Part shown: piece after piece, positions 25,074 through 32,792 of the stretch
Layout of the letters: the number at the start of each line of letters is the position of its first letter
Numbering within the stretch: the first letter of the stretch is position 1
The notes under the pieces: model-generated
The model's database searches: none
The model's input: only the letters and a program-made list of their open reading frames with translations
What the model was told of the DNA's origin: nothing
Position numbers and translations under genes: made by a program
From: a candidate division NPL-UPA2 bacterium Unc8
GTDB lineage: Bacteria > NPL-UPA2
Reading direction: 5' to 3'
NCBI GenBank assembly: GCA_003574845.1
Contig: NDHY01000001.1
Span: 124,001 to 188,000, forward strand
Length of the DNA stretch: 64,000 nt

Positions 25074-26138
25074 ATGAAGGTTTTGTCGTTTTATGTTGTA
25101 AGGGAATTTTTGTTTGCGCTCCCCCCCTCTTTTTTAATTTTTAATTTTATTTTTTTTGTCGGGAGGCTTCCGCAATTAATAAATGTTGTTATTGATGGAG
25201 GGGGGGGTGTTTTATTTAGACTGCTAACCCATATCTTCACCCTTTCCCTTCCTTATAGCCTGCCAATAGCTGTCCTTGCTGCGATATTAGCGGTTACAGG
25301 AAGACTCTCTGATAATAATGAGTTCCTTGCTGTTAGAGCGAGCGGAATCAGGGTGTGGCATCTATTTACGCTGGTGTTCCTGGTCAGTTTTTTTGCCAGT
25401 CTATTCTTGCTTTACTTTGGGAACAATGTCTCGCCATTAGCTAAATACAGGCTTGAGACTACTATTCACAGGCTGGCGGAGAAGGGGCCGTATGTTCTCT
25501 TTGAGGAGCGAGTTTTTGTTAAAGAGTTTACTGGTTACCGATTTTTTGTTGAGCAAGTAAAGGGAGAGGAATTGCGCGGGGTTCATATCTGGCAGTTGCG
25601 CGGAGAAAAATTCCCCGTGACAATCTCTGCCAGGCGCGGAAGAGTGGTTTCCGATGCCAGCGGAGAAAGAATAATTTTATTGCTTTTTGATGGGGTGAAA
25701 GAAGAGGTAGTGGCTGCTGATCTCCGTGACTATCGCCGCTCAAGGTTTAAAGAGTACCATCTTTCTGTTTTACTTCCACAAACGATAGAGAGGGGTAGAA
25801 GGCTAAGAGAGATGACGCTTCAGGAGCTGCGAGACGAGGTGGGGGTGCTTAAGGGAAGAAAGGTCTATGCTCTACTCACCGAGATTAATAGAAGAGCGGC
25901 CCTTGCATTTACACCCCTCATCTTTGTGGTCATCGGGGTACCATTAGGAATTATCGTTAAAAAAGAGGGCAGATCGGTCGGGTTCGGGTTAAGTGTTTTA
26001 GTTGTTATCATCTATTACATAATGATGATGTTTTTTGGCGCCCTCAGTGAGGGGGGCATGCTCCCTCCTGCCATTGCGATGTGGCTCCCCGGGGGGGTGC
26101 TCGCTGCCGCCGGCACCTTTTTAATTAAAGGTAGTTAA
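25074..26138 (+). CDS. lptF: LPS export permease LptF (YjgP/YjgQ family)
   Basis: The 354 residues include six transmembrane helices in two groups (about 10-30, 50-75, 95-120 and three near 270-350) flanking a periplasmic beta-jellyroll region, the LptF/LptG plan. LptFG with LptB extracts LPS from the inner membrane. Paired with lptG 19 bases downstream. I call this copy LptF by order. The two family members are hard to tell apart by eye. Confidence 0.9.
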   Translation: MKVLSFYVVREFLFALPPSFLIFNFIFFVGRLPQLINVVIDGGGGVLFRLLTHIFTLSLPYSLPIAVLAAILAVTGRLSDNNEFLAVRASGIRVWHLFTLVFLVSFFASLFLLYFGNNVSPLAKYRLETTIHRLAEKGPYVLFEERVFVKEFTGYRFFVEQVKGEELRGVHIWQLRGEKFPVTISARRGRVVSDASGERIILLLFDGVKEEVVAADLRDYRRSRFKEYHLSVLLPQTIERGRRLREMTLQELRDEVGVLKGRKVYALLTEINRRAALAFTPLIFVVIGVPLGIIVKKEGRSVGFGLSVLVVIIYYIMMMFFGALSEGGMLPPAIAMWLPGGVLAAAGTFLIKGS

Positions 26139-26157
26139 AGGGATTAGTTTAATTATT

Positions 26158-27222
26158 ATGAGAATTCTTGACCGTTACCTCGCGGCAGGTTTTTTAAGGG
26201 CATATTTCCTCGCTTCTGTAATCTTTATTGCCATTTATCAGGTGGTTGACCTCTTTGAGAAATCCGATGAGTGGATCGCTATCGGGCTTCCGGTGGTGAC
26301 AATGATTAATTATTATTTAAATCGCGCTCCCGAAGTTTTTATTATTATTGGTTCATTATCCTGTATTATGGCTGTTTTGTTTTGGTTGGGTAGATTAGTA
26401 AGAAAGAATGAGTTTGCGGCAATGATGGCGGCGGGTGTAAGCTCTTATCGGGCAATACTTCCCCTGCTTGTAGCTGCTTTTCTTGTCAGTCTTTTTGCTG
26501 CATTTGTTGGCGAGGTGGTTGCCCCTGAAGCAACAAGACGGGCAAATATAATAGAAAAAACAAGAAGAGGAGATATCTCCCCGCTCATCCTGACAAACCT
26601 ACTTCTCTATGGAGAGAGCGGGAATATCTTTTTCGCCAGAGAGTTTAATGGGGAGACAAATACCATTATAGGACTGGAGGTCCTGAGGTTCTCGCGGGAT
26701 GGGGTATTAGAGTGGAGGGTTAATGCCGAAGGGGCTGTGTGGCAGAATAACCGCTGGGTTCTTTGTGGGGGCTTTACAGTAAAGTATGTTGACGGGGAGA
26801 GGGTTTTTGGTCCGGAGCCGCTTAAGGAGCTTGATGTCGTTGAAACCCCTACTGATTTCCTTGTTGGTGAAAAAAAAGTGGCGGAACTTACTTTTCAAGA
26901 GCTAAGGATGCGTATCAGGGCGCTAAAAGGAGGTGGACTCCTACCCAGAGAGGAGTTGGTTGCAATTCACTCAAGGCTCTCTCGTCCCATTGCTAACCTT
27001 ATTGTTGTCCTGATTAGTATCCCTTTTGTAATGGGAGCAAAAAAGGTGGGAGTAGCGGCTGGATTTGGAGGAGCGCTCGGGTTGGCATTTATCTATCTGG
27101 TTTTATTTAATCTGGGGCAGTTGTTAGGGAAGGGCGTGCTTCCGCCTGTTATAGGCGCCTGGCTTGCCAATATTGTTTTTATTGTGGCGGCGATTTGTTT
27201 TATAAAGAAAACATTCTTGTAA
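26158..27222 (+). CDS. lptG: LPS export permease LptG (YjgP/YjgQ family)
   Basis: The 354-residue paralogue of LptF has the same six-helix plus jellyroll layout ('RYLAAGFLRAYFLASVIF' at the start, 'LSRPIANLIVVLISIPFVMG' before the last helices). It completes the inner-membrane LPS transporter. lptB, lptC, lptA and lptD are not in the window, while lptE is at 20536. Confidence 0.9.
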   Translation: MRILDRYLAAGFLRAYFLASVIFIAIYQVVDLFEKSDEWIAIGLPVVTMINYYLNRAPEVFIIIGSLSCIMAVLFWLGRLVRKNEFAAMMAAGVSSYRAILPLLVAAFLVSLFAAFVGEVVAPEATRRANIIEKTRRGDISPLILTNLLLYGESGNIFFAREFNGETNTIIGLEVLRFSRDGVLEWRVNAEGAVWQNNRWVLCGGFTVKYVDGERVFGPEPLKELDVVETPTDFLVGEKKVAELTFQELRMRIRALKGGGLLPREELVAIHSRLSRPIANLIVVLISIPFVMGAKKVGVAAGFGGALGLAFIYLVLFNLGQLLGKGVLPPVIGAWLANIVFIVAAICFIKKTFL

Positions 27223-27239
27223 CTACTCAAAATTCTAAA

Positions 27240-27285
27240 CTGCCTGCGGCAGGCAGGTAAATCCTACCCTGAACTTGATTCAGGG
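27240..27285. repeat. Two adjacent short palindromes in the lptG-lepB gap
   Basis: CTGCCTGC-g-GCAGGCAG (27240-27256) and CCCTGAA-cttga-TTCAGGG (27267-27285) lie between convergent lptG and lepB. Neither is followed by a convincing T run, so they look more like dispersed palindromes than intrinsic terminators. The first is related to the CCTGCCTG-type palindromes inside carB and the transposase remnant. Confidence 0.6.
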
Positions 27286-27316
27286 CTAAAACCTAAATTC
27301 AGCCTTCAGTCTATAG

Positions 27317-27928
27317 CTATCTATCTGATATTGGGCGAACTCTTCCTGGTGGCCAGACGATTAAGACCGCCCTTCCTTTTACTTTCCTCTGGCAGAGCCA
27401 TCCCCACGAGCGACTATCAAAGCTGATGGCGGCGTTGTCTCCGAGGACAAAGAGCTTTCCCGCAGGAACCTCTACCTCGTTATAACCATAAGACCCCGCT
27501 CTGATTGGATAATAGCGCTCCCTGGGAATCTGCGGTGGCTCGTCAACAACAATGCCATTTATATAGATTTCTCCATCTTTTATTTTAATCCTGTCCCCGG
27601 GGGTTCCGATTACTCGCTTGACGAAATTTCTTCTCCTTCCGTCATTGTCAAAAAGAAAGACGATAATGTCTCCTCTTTCCGGGGCTCTTCTCTGGAGAAT
27701 CCACCTCCCGCTAAAAGGAATTCTTATGCCATAGGCAAACTTAGAAACCAATATTCGGTTTCCTGGTTGGAGGACTGGCTCCATTGAGCCGCTGGGAATT
27801 CTATACAACTGGGCAATAAAGGTGATGATGAAGAGAGCAGCAGCGGCAGCAGGAATTATTGTATCAATAACCCATATTCTCCAGAGTGATTTTTGCCCTG
27901 CGCTGTTTTTCTTGGTCAATCTGCTCAT
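27317..27928 (-). CDS. lepB: Signal peptidase I
   Basis: The 203-residue protein has one N-terminal transmembrane helix (about 20-42). The catalytic Ser is in 'IPSGSMEPVL', the catalytic Lys in 'NFVKRVIGTPGD', and the signature 'LGDNAAISFDSRSWG' is present. It cleaves signal peptides of Sec-exported proteins on the outer face of the inner membrane. The start overlaps the stop of the upstream phosphohexomutase gene by 4 bases. Confidence 0.96.
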   Translation of the reverse strand: MSRLTKKNSAGQKSLWRIWVIDTIIPAAAAALFIITFIAQLYRIPSGSMEPVLQPGNRILVSKFAYGIRIPFSGRWILQRRAPERGDIIVFLFDNDGRRRNFVKRVIGTPGDRIKIKDGEIYINGIVVDEPPQIPRERYYPIRAGSYGYNEVEVPAGKLFVLGDNAAISFDSRSWGWLCQRKVKGRAVLIVWPPGRVRPISDR

Positions 27929-29268
27929 TGAAATTCCTTTATTTTGCTGGTTATGAGCGATTTTATCTCTCTTAATTTTTCCTCGGAGCGTGCCTCAAAC
28001 CGCAAAACAAGAATTGGCTGAGTATTTGATGCTCTAACCAGACCCCAGCCATCGGCAAAAAGCACCTTCACTCCGTCAATATCAATTGTCTTGTACCGCT
28101 CACTAAAATATTTTTTTACCCTCTCAACAAGTTCAAATTTCTGCTCATCAGGACACGGTATCCTTATCTCAGGAGTTGACTTGTATTCAGTGGTGCCGGT
28201 GAGAAGCCGGGATAATTTTTTATTCGTTGTAGAGAGAATTTCCATCAGTCTTGCGGTGGCAAACAAGGCATCGTCGTAGCCAAAGTAGTTGTCAGCGAAG
28301 TAGATGTGTCCGCTCATCTCACCCCCGAGAAGCGCCCCTTCCTCCTTGATTTTAGCCTCGATTAACGAATGCCCCGTCTTCCACATAATTGGAACTCCGC
28401 CTGATTTCTCAATTTCTTCTGTTAGGCTTTGTGAACACTTGACATCAAAAACAATTTTTGCTCCCGGGTTTTTGGTAAGGATTTCCCTGGCAAAAATAAT
28501 CATTAATTTATCGCCCCAGATTATCTCTCCTTCTTCATCAACAACCCCAATTCTATCTCCATCGCCATCATATGCTATTCCCAGGTCTGCTCCCTCTTTT
28601 TTAACGGCAGTAATTAAATCTTTTAAGTTTTCCGGAATGGTGGGGTCAGGGTGGTGGTTGGGGAAGTTCCCGTCTGATTGGCAGTAAAGCTCGATTACTT
28701 CACATCCTATTTCTTTTAGGAGCCGCGGCGCCAAATTAGAGGTTGTGCCATTTCCAGCATCAACTACTACCCTTATGCCCTCCTTCATGCTTATCTTTTC
28801 TTTAATGCAGTTTATATAGCTGGAGACAGGGTTTTCTTTGGTGAGAAACCCCTCTCCTTTACTGAACGCCCCCGATTCAATAGTTCTTCTTAGCTCCTGA
28901 ATTTCATCTCCATAAATGGACTTCTCGCCATAACAAATTTTAAAGCCATTAAACTCAGAAGGGTTGTGGCTTCCGGTGATCATTACTCCTGCGTCTTTAC
29001 GGTAATGAATTATTGAGAAGTACAGTATTGGGGTGGGTAATTCACCAATATCTACGATGTTGCAACCGGTGGAAAGCAGCCCGGAGACGAACTCGTCCCT
29101 GAGCCGCTTTGATGATAAGCGATTGTCCCGGCAAATAACAATATTTTTTCCACCCCTTTTTTTGACACAGGTTCCAACAGCCCTTCCTAAGTTCTCTGCT
29201 AATGGCGGAGCAAGGTCCTCTTCCGCTATTCCCCGAATATCGTATTCCCTGAATATTTGCTGGTTCAC
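27925..29268 (-). CDS. Phosphomannomutase/phosphoglucomutase
   Basis: The 447-residue alpha-D-phosphohexomutase has the phosphoserine loop 'GVMITGSHNPSEFNGFK', metal loop 'AYDGDGDRIGVVDE', sugar-binding loop 'GGEMSGH' and phosphate-binding 'RASNTQPILVLRFEA'. The family (AlgC, ManB) converts hexose 6-phosphates to 1-phosphates for nucleotide sugars used in LPS or polysaccharide. Substrate preference cannot be read by eye. It follows hisI directly. Confidence 0.92.
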   Translation of the reverse strand: MNQQIFREYDIRGIAEEDLAPPLAENLGRAVGTCVKKRGGKNIVICRDNRLSSKRLRDEFVSGLLSTGCNIVDIGELPTPILYFSIIHYRKDAGVMITGSHNPSEFNGFKICYGEKSIYGDEIQELRRTIESGAFSKGEGFLTKENPVSSYINCIKEKISMKEGIRVVVDAGNGTTSNLAPRLLKEIGCEVIELYCQSDGNFPNHHPDPTIPENLKDLITAVKKEGADLGIAYDGDGDRIGVVDEEGEIIWGDKLMIIFAREILTKNPGAKIVFDVKCSQSLTEEIEKSGGVPIMWKTGHSLIEAKIKEEGALLGGEMSGHIYFADNYFGYDDALFATARLMEILSTTNKKLSRLLTGTTEYKSTPEIRIPCPDEQKFELVERVKKYFSERYKTIDIDGVKVLFADGWGLVRASNTQPILVLRFEARSEEKLREIKSLITSKIKEFQ

Positions 29269-29646
29269 CTATTTCCTCCCTTCAACGAATTTGCGACCCA
29301 CGATAACTATCTCTCCTTTTTTACCATTAATTTTCCGATAAAAACACGATTTGTAACCTGTATGGCAGGCAAATTTCCTCTGGTGAACGCGGATGAGCAG
29401 CGCATCTTCATCGCAATCAAATAAGATCTCCTGTACAATTTGCTCGCATCCTGATGTTTCTCCTTTTTTCCAGAGCTTTTCTCGTGAGCGGCTCCAGAAG
29501 TGTGTTCTGCCCGTGACAATAGTTTCTGTAATCGCTCTCTCATTCATATAGGCCAACATCAACACCTCATTTGTCCCTGCCTCCTGGATAATGGCGGGAA
29601 TAAGGCCCTTTTCATTAAATCTTAGCTCTTTGAGAAATTGATTCAT
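29269..29646 (-). CDS. hisI: Phosphoribosyl-AMP cyclohydrolase
   Basis: Third step of histidine synthesis. The ATG at 29646 gives 125 residues. An upstream start at 29688 would add 14 residues inside the preceding gene. Signatures: 'LMLAYMNERA', 'WSRSREKLWKKGETSG', metal-binding 'DCDEDALLIRV', and 'ACHTGYKSCFYR'. The HisE domain is absent, so this is the stand-alone form. No other his genes are nearby. It overlaps the upstream acyltransferase gene by 32 bases. Confidence 0.93.
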   Translation of the reverse strand: MNQFLKELRFNEKGLIPAIIQEAGTNEVLMLAYMNERAITETIVTGRTHFWSRSREKLWKKGETSGCEQIVQEILFDCDEDALLIRVHQRKFACHTGYKSCFYRKINGKKGEIVIVGRKFVEGRK

Positions 29647-30565
29647 TTCTCCCCCATATTCTGTAAAACATACTCCACTGCTCAACATAACGACTGATAT
29701 AGGTTTCCAGTATCCCGATAACCTTCTTTGTTGCTTCCATAATATCCTTTTCTTTGTTTCCCGTTGGAGTAAGGAAAAAAGGCTTTTCTATGAAAAGACA
29801 GAATCTATCATTCTTCCCCCGCACTGCGAAACCGGGAAGAATAGCGGCGCCCGTAGAGAGTGCCAGACTGATCGGGCCACGAGGGATAGTGGTATCTTTG
29901 CCAAAAAAGGTGGCATTGATGCCCTGTCCCATTATGTCGCGGTCTCCTAAAAGAGCAACTATCTCCCCCCTCTGGAGCGCTCGATAACACCCTCTTGCCG
30001 CTGAACCAAAAGGAATCCCTTTTACTCCACACTTTTCTCTTTGCCTGATAAACAATCTATCTATGTAAGGGTTTGGCTGTCTCAGGGAAACGGCATTTAT
30101 CTGGTAACCCAGGAGAGAAAGTGCAGCTCCTGCCAGCTCAAAGTGTCCCAGATGAGCCGATAGGGCAACCACCCCTTTTCCATATCCGAGCGCCTCATCC
30201 AGGTGCTCTTTCCCCTCAATGATTATGAATTCATCCAGGCTTTCTTTATTTATCATTGGAAAGCGAAAGAAATCAACCACATATTTAGCGAAGTTTTGAA
30301 AACACGCCCTCGCTTTAGCGTCAACTTCATCGCCATCACCCAGAACCTGCTGTATGTTCTCCCTGACTGCAAGGCGCGCCTTTTTTCTCAAAAAATAGCT
30401 TGCACTCCCGGCTTTGCGGGCTAACCAGTAGCTGAGCCATAGAGGACTCCGACGAGAGAGGAAGCTGCCTAATTGATATAAAAGGTATTGTAGATATTTC
30501 AAAGTGCTCTTTACTTCTAATAAATTGGTTATATGGTTAATAGCAACAAGGACAATTCTACCCAC
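29615..30565 (-). CDS. LpxL/HtrB-type lipid A acyltransferase
   Basis: The 316-residue protein of the lysophospholipid acyltransferase family has an HxxxxE catalytic motif in 'AHLGHFELAG', the downstream 'GDRDIMGQGINATFFGK' and 'PRGPISLALSTGAAILP'. These enzymes add secondary acyl chains to lipid A in the inner membrane. The start is a GTG. The exact lpx type (LpxL/LpxM/LpxP) is not decidable by eye. Overlap with hisI suggests co-transcription. Confidence 0.88.
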   Translation of the reverse strand: MGRIVLVAINHITNLLEVKSTLKYLQYLLYQLGSFLSRRSPLWLSYWLARKAGSASYFLRKKARLAVRENIQQVLGDGDEVDAKARACFQNFAKYVVDFFRFPMINKESLDEFIIIEGKEHLDEALGYGKGVVALSAHLGHFELAGAALSLLGYQINAVSLRQPNPYIDRLFIRQREKCGVKGIPFGSAARGCYRALQRGEIVALLGDRDIMGQGINATFFGKDTTIPRGPISLALSTGAAILPGFAVRGKNDRFCLFIEKPFFLTPTGNKEKDIMEATKKVIGILETYISRYVEQWSMFYRIWGRNESISQRAKI

Positions 30566-30602
30566 AGTTTGCTAAAATGGCAAGAGAAATTGAGGCTGGA
30601 CT

Positions 30603-31022
30603 TTATTCTCCTATTATTTTGACCATCACTCTTTTCCTGCGACATCCATCAAATTCACCATAGAATATCTGCTCCCAGGGGCCAAAATCGAGTTCTCCAT
30701 TAGTAACAGCTGCCACAATCTCACGACCCATTATTGTTCTTTTCAGGTGTGCATCGGCATTGTCTTCTCCTGTCAAATTGTGTCTGTACTGAGATATGGG
30801 CTCATGAGGAGCAAGTTCCTCAAGCCATTTATCAAAGTCCTGATGTAATCCACCCTCATCATCATTTATGAATACGCTTGCAGTTATATGCATAGCATTG
30901 ACCAGGCATAATCCTTCTGTTATTCCACTCTTTCTCAGGCACTCTCTAACATTCAGAGTTATGTTAATAAATTCTCTTCTCTTGCGAGTGGTAAACCATA
31001 AGTATTCAGTGTGGGATTTCAT
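30603..31022 (-). CDS. YjbQ family (UPF0047) protein
   Basis: The 139-residue single-domain protein matches the YjbQ/UPF0047 family ('[11 protein letters not shown]', '[20 protein letters not shown]', '[21 protein letters not shown]', '[16 protein letters not shown]'). Family members form trimers with a conserved His site, and some have weak thiamin-phosphate synthase activity. The real role is unsettled. It is divergent from nth. Confidence 0.9.
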   Translation of the reverse strand: MKSHTEYLWFTTRKRREFINITLNVRECLRKSGITEGLCLVNAMHITASVFINDDEGGLHQDFDKWLEELAPHEPISQYRHNLTGEDNADAHLKRTIMGREIVAAVTNGELDFGPWEQIFYGEFDGCRRKRVMVKIIGE

Positions 31023-31112
31023 AACTCACCTCCTCCTCTTAACTTTCCACGTCTCAACTGCTCAACAGGTGGATGCTACAGTAGTATTCATATAGAAGTT
31101 AACAAGAAAAAA

Positions 31113-31159
31113 CAAGAAAAAGCAAGTTTTCTTGACAAATAAGACCAACATAGTATAGA
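31113..31159 (+). promoter_or_regulatory. Candidate promoter with overlapping 8-bp dyad, upstream of nth
   Basis: -35 TTGACA (31132-31137), 16-base spacer and -10 TATAGA (31154-31159). An exact inverted repeat CAAGAAAA / TTTTCTTG (31113-31120 and 31127-31134) overlaps the -35 and would suit a repressor operator. It is preceded by a direct repeat of 'AACAAGAAAA'. The start codon of nth lies about 40 bases after the -10. Confidence 0.6.
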
Positions 31160-31199
31160 AGAAAATGAGGAGCGAAGCGGCGAGTTTTCTTATGAAAGT

Positions 31200-31835
31200 A
31201 TGTTACAAGAAAAAATAGCAAAAATAATAAAGATATTGCGTAAGACATACCCTGAAAGCCGCACCGCGCTTCACTACGAAACACCACTTCAAATTTTAGT
31301 AGCAACAATCCTTGCTGCTCAATGCACTGATGAAAGAGTAAATAAAATAACCCCGCATCTTTTCAGCAAATACAAGACTGTATTTGACTTTGCTGAAGCA
31401 AAGCAATCTATTTTAGAACGGGAAATCCGCACTGCGGGTTTCTACAGAAACAAGGCAAAAAACATTATCGCTGCAGCAAAGAAGATTGTGGAAAGTTTTA
31501 ATGGCAATGTACCTCAGAGCATGAATGAACTTGTTGCTTTGCCGGGCGTTGCCCGAAAGACAGCAAATATAGTGCTGTCAAGCAGTTTTAAAAAAACAGA
31601 GGGCATAGCAGTTGACACTCATGTCAAAAGGCTCTCAAGAAGGATGGGTTTAAGCAAAGAGAAAAACCCTGATAAAATAGAGCAGGATCTTATGAGAATT
31701 GTGCCAAAGAAAGACTGGATTGACTTTAATTATATGTTTGTGGATCACGGCAGAAAAGCCTGTCGGGCAAGAAAACCCTTATGTCAGGAGTGCGAAGTAA
31801 AGCATCTCTGCTCTGCAACCCCCAATCTTCCCTAA
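31200..31835 (+). CDS. nth: Endonuclease III (DNA glycosylase/AP lyase)
   Basis: The 211-residue protein removes oxidised pyrimidines and nicks abasic sites. Helix-hairpin-helix 'LVALPGVARKTANIVL' with the catalytic Lys, the catalytic Asp in 'VDTHVKRLSRRMG', and a C-terminal 4Fe-4S cluster of spacing C-x6-C-x2-C-x5-C ('CRARKPLCQECEVKHLC') are all present. It heads a short + strand run with the CDF gene and carB. Confidence 0.96.
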   Translation: MLQEKIAKIIKILRKTYPESRTALHYETPLQILVATILAAQCTDERVNKITPHLFSKYKTVFDFAEAKQSILEREIRTAGFYRNKAKNIIAAAKKIVESFNGNVPQSMNELVALPGVARKTANIVLSSSFKKTEGIAVDTHVKRLSRRMGLSKEKNPDKIEQDLMRIVPKKDWIDFNYMFVDHGRKACRARKPLCQECEVKHLCSATPNLP

Positions 31836-31880
31836 TTGGAGGCCGCCCAGGGTGGGTATCTTAAAAACTGGAGTTATTAT

Positions 31881-32780
31881 ATGACAGTTAAGCATCATCA
31901 TAAACCTAAGGTCAGGGATTCCTTCGCTCATATATATAAAAGTATAGAGCGGAAGAAGCTAAAACTTGTAATGGTCATTACTGGAATTGTAATGATCATT
32001 GAGGTAATAGGTAGCGTTCTAACAAATAGCTTAGCTTTACTTAGTGATGCCGGACATATGTTTACCCATTTCTTTGCTTTAGGGATTGGTTATGTGGCAA
32101 TTATTATAGCCCGTAAAGATTCCTGTCATCATAGGACATACGGGTTTTATCGGGTAGAAATTCTTGCAGCACTTTTTAACAGCCTTTTCCTTTTTGCTGT
32201 GACAGCTTACATCTTTTTCGAAGGAATTAAACGACTCATTAGTCCTGAACCTGTTTTAGGGCTTCAAGTGTTCCTCGTAGCAGTAGTTGGTCTTACTGTA
32301 AATGCAATAAGTGTATTAATCTTGCGGGGAAGCGCCAGAGATGATATAAACACCAAAGGAGTTTTTCTCCATGTGATAGCAGATACATTATCTTCTGTCG
32401 TAGTTGTATTCGGAGCAATTATCATGTATTTTACCGGTTGGTATATTGTTGACCCTTTATCGAGCATCGGTATTTCTTTGGTGATTTTTATGTGGGCGCG
32501 AGGGCTCTTTAAGGATTCTATTAATGTCTTGTTAGAAACTGCGCCAAAGGGAATTAACATAGATAATGTAAGCGCTGAACTTAAAAAAGAAATCCCTGAG
32601 GTTCGAGATATTCGCGATATGCATATCTGGGAGATTACCTCTAACATGTATTCATTAACAGCACATATAGCCATTAATGGTGTAAACCAAAAAAAATCAA
32701 CAGAAATTCTTAATAGAATAAATAAATTCTTGAACGAAAGGTATGATATTGAGCATACTACAATTCAGTTTGATATATAA
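31881..32780 (+). CDS. Cation diffusion facilitator (CDF) metal exporter
   Basis: About 299 residues from the ATG at 31881, which has GGAG upstream; the frame is open from 31836. Six transmembrane helices are present. The metal site motifs 'LSDAGHMFTHF' (HxxxD variant) and 'HVIADTLSSVVVV' match the CzcD/ZitB zinc-cobalt-cadmium branch, and an N-terminal His cluster (KHHHK) precedes them. The C-terminal cytoplasmic domain ends 'EHTTIQFDI', the usual CDF finish. It probably exports Zn2+ by proton antiport. Confidence 0.93.
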   Translation: MTVKHHHKPKVRDSFAHIYKSIERKKLKLVMVITGIVMIIEVIGSVLTNSLALLSDAGHMFTHFFALGIGYVAIIIARKDSCHHRTYGFYRVEILAALFNSLFLFAVTAYIFFEGIKRLISPEPVLGLQVFLVAVVGLTVNAISVLILRGSARDDINTKGVFLHVIADTLSSVVVVFGAIIMYFTGWYIVDPLSSIGISLVIFMWARGLFKDSINVLLETAPKGINIDNVSAELKKEIPEVRDIRDMHIWEITSNMYSLTAHIAINGVNQKKSTEILNRINKFLNERYDIEHTTIQFDI

Positions 32781-32792
32781 AGATTTAAGGAT

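Noticed and set aside
25070..25075. TATAAT just before lptF, with TTGAGC 16 bases upstream
   Set aside because: The hexamer overlaps the lptF start codon, so transcription would begin inside the gene. Treated as chance.
30990..31011. 'TAAGTATTCAGTG' near the yjbQ start, similar to the BIME terminal repeat of 12604-12624
   Set aside because: It lies within the coding start of the YjbQ family gene, matches only 13 bases, and lacks the rest of the element. A similar partial match in purL (52067) is also coding.
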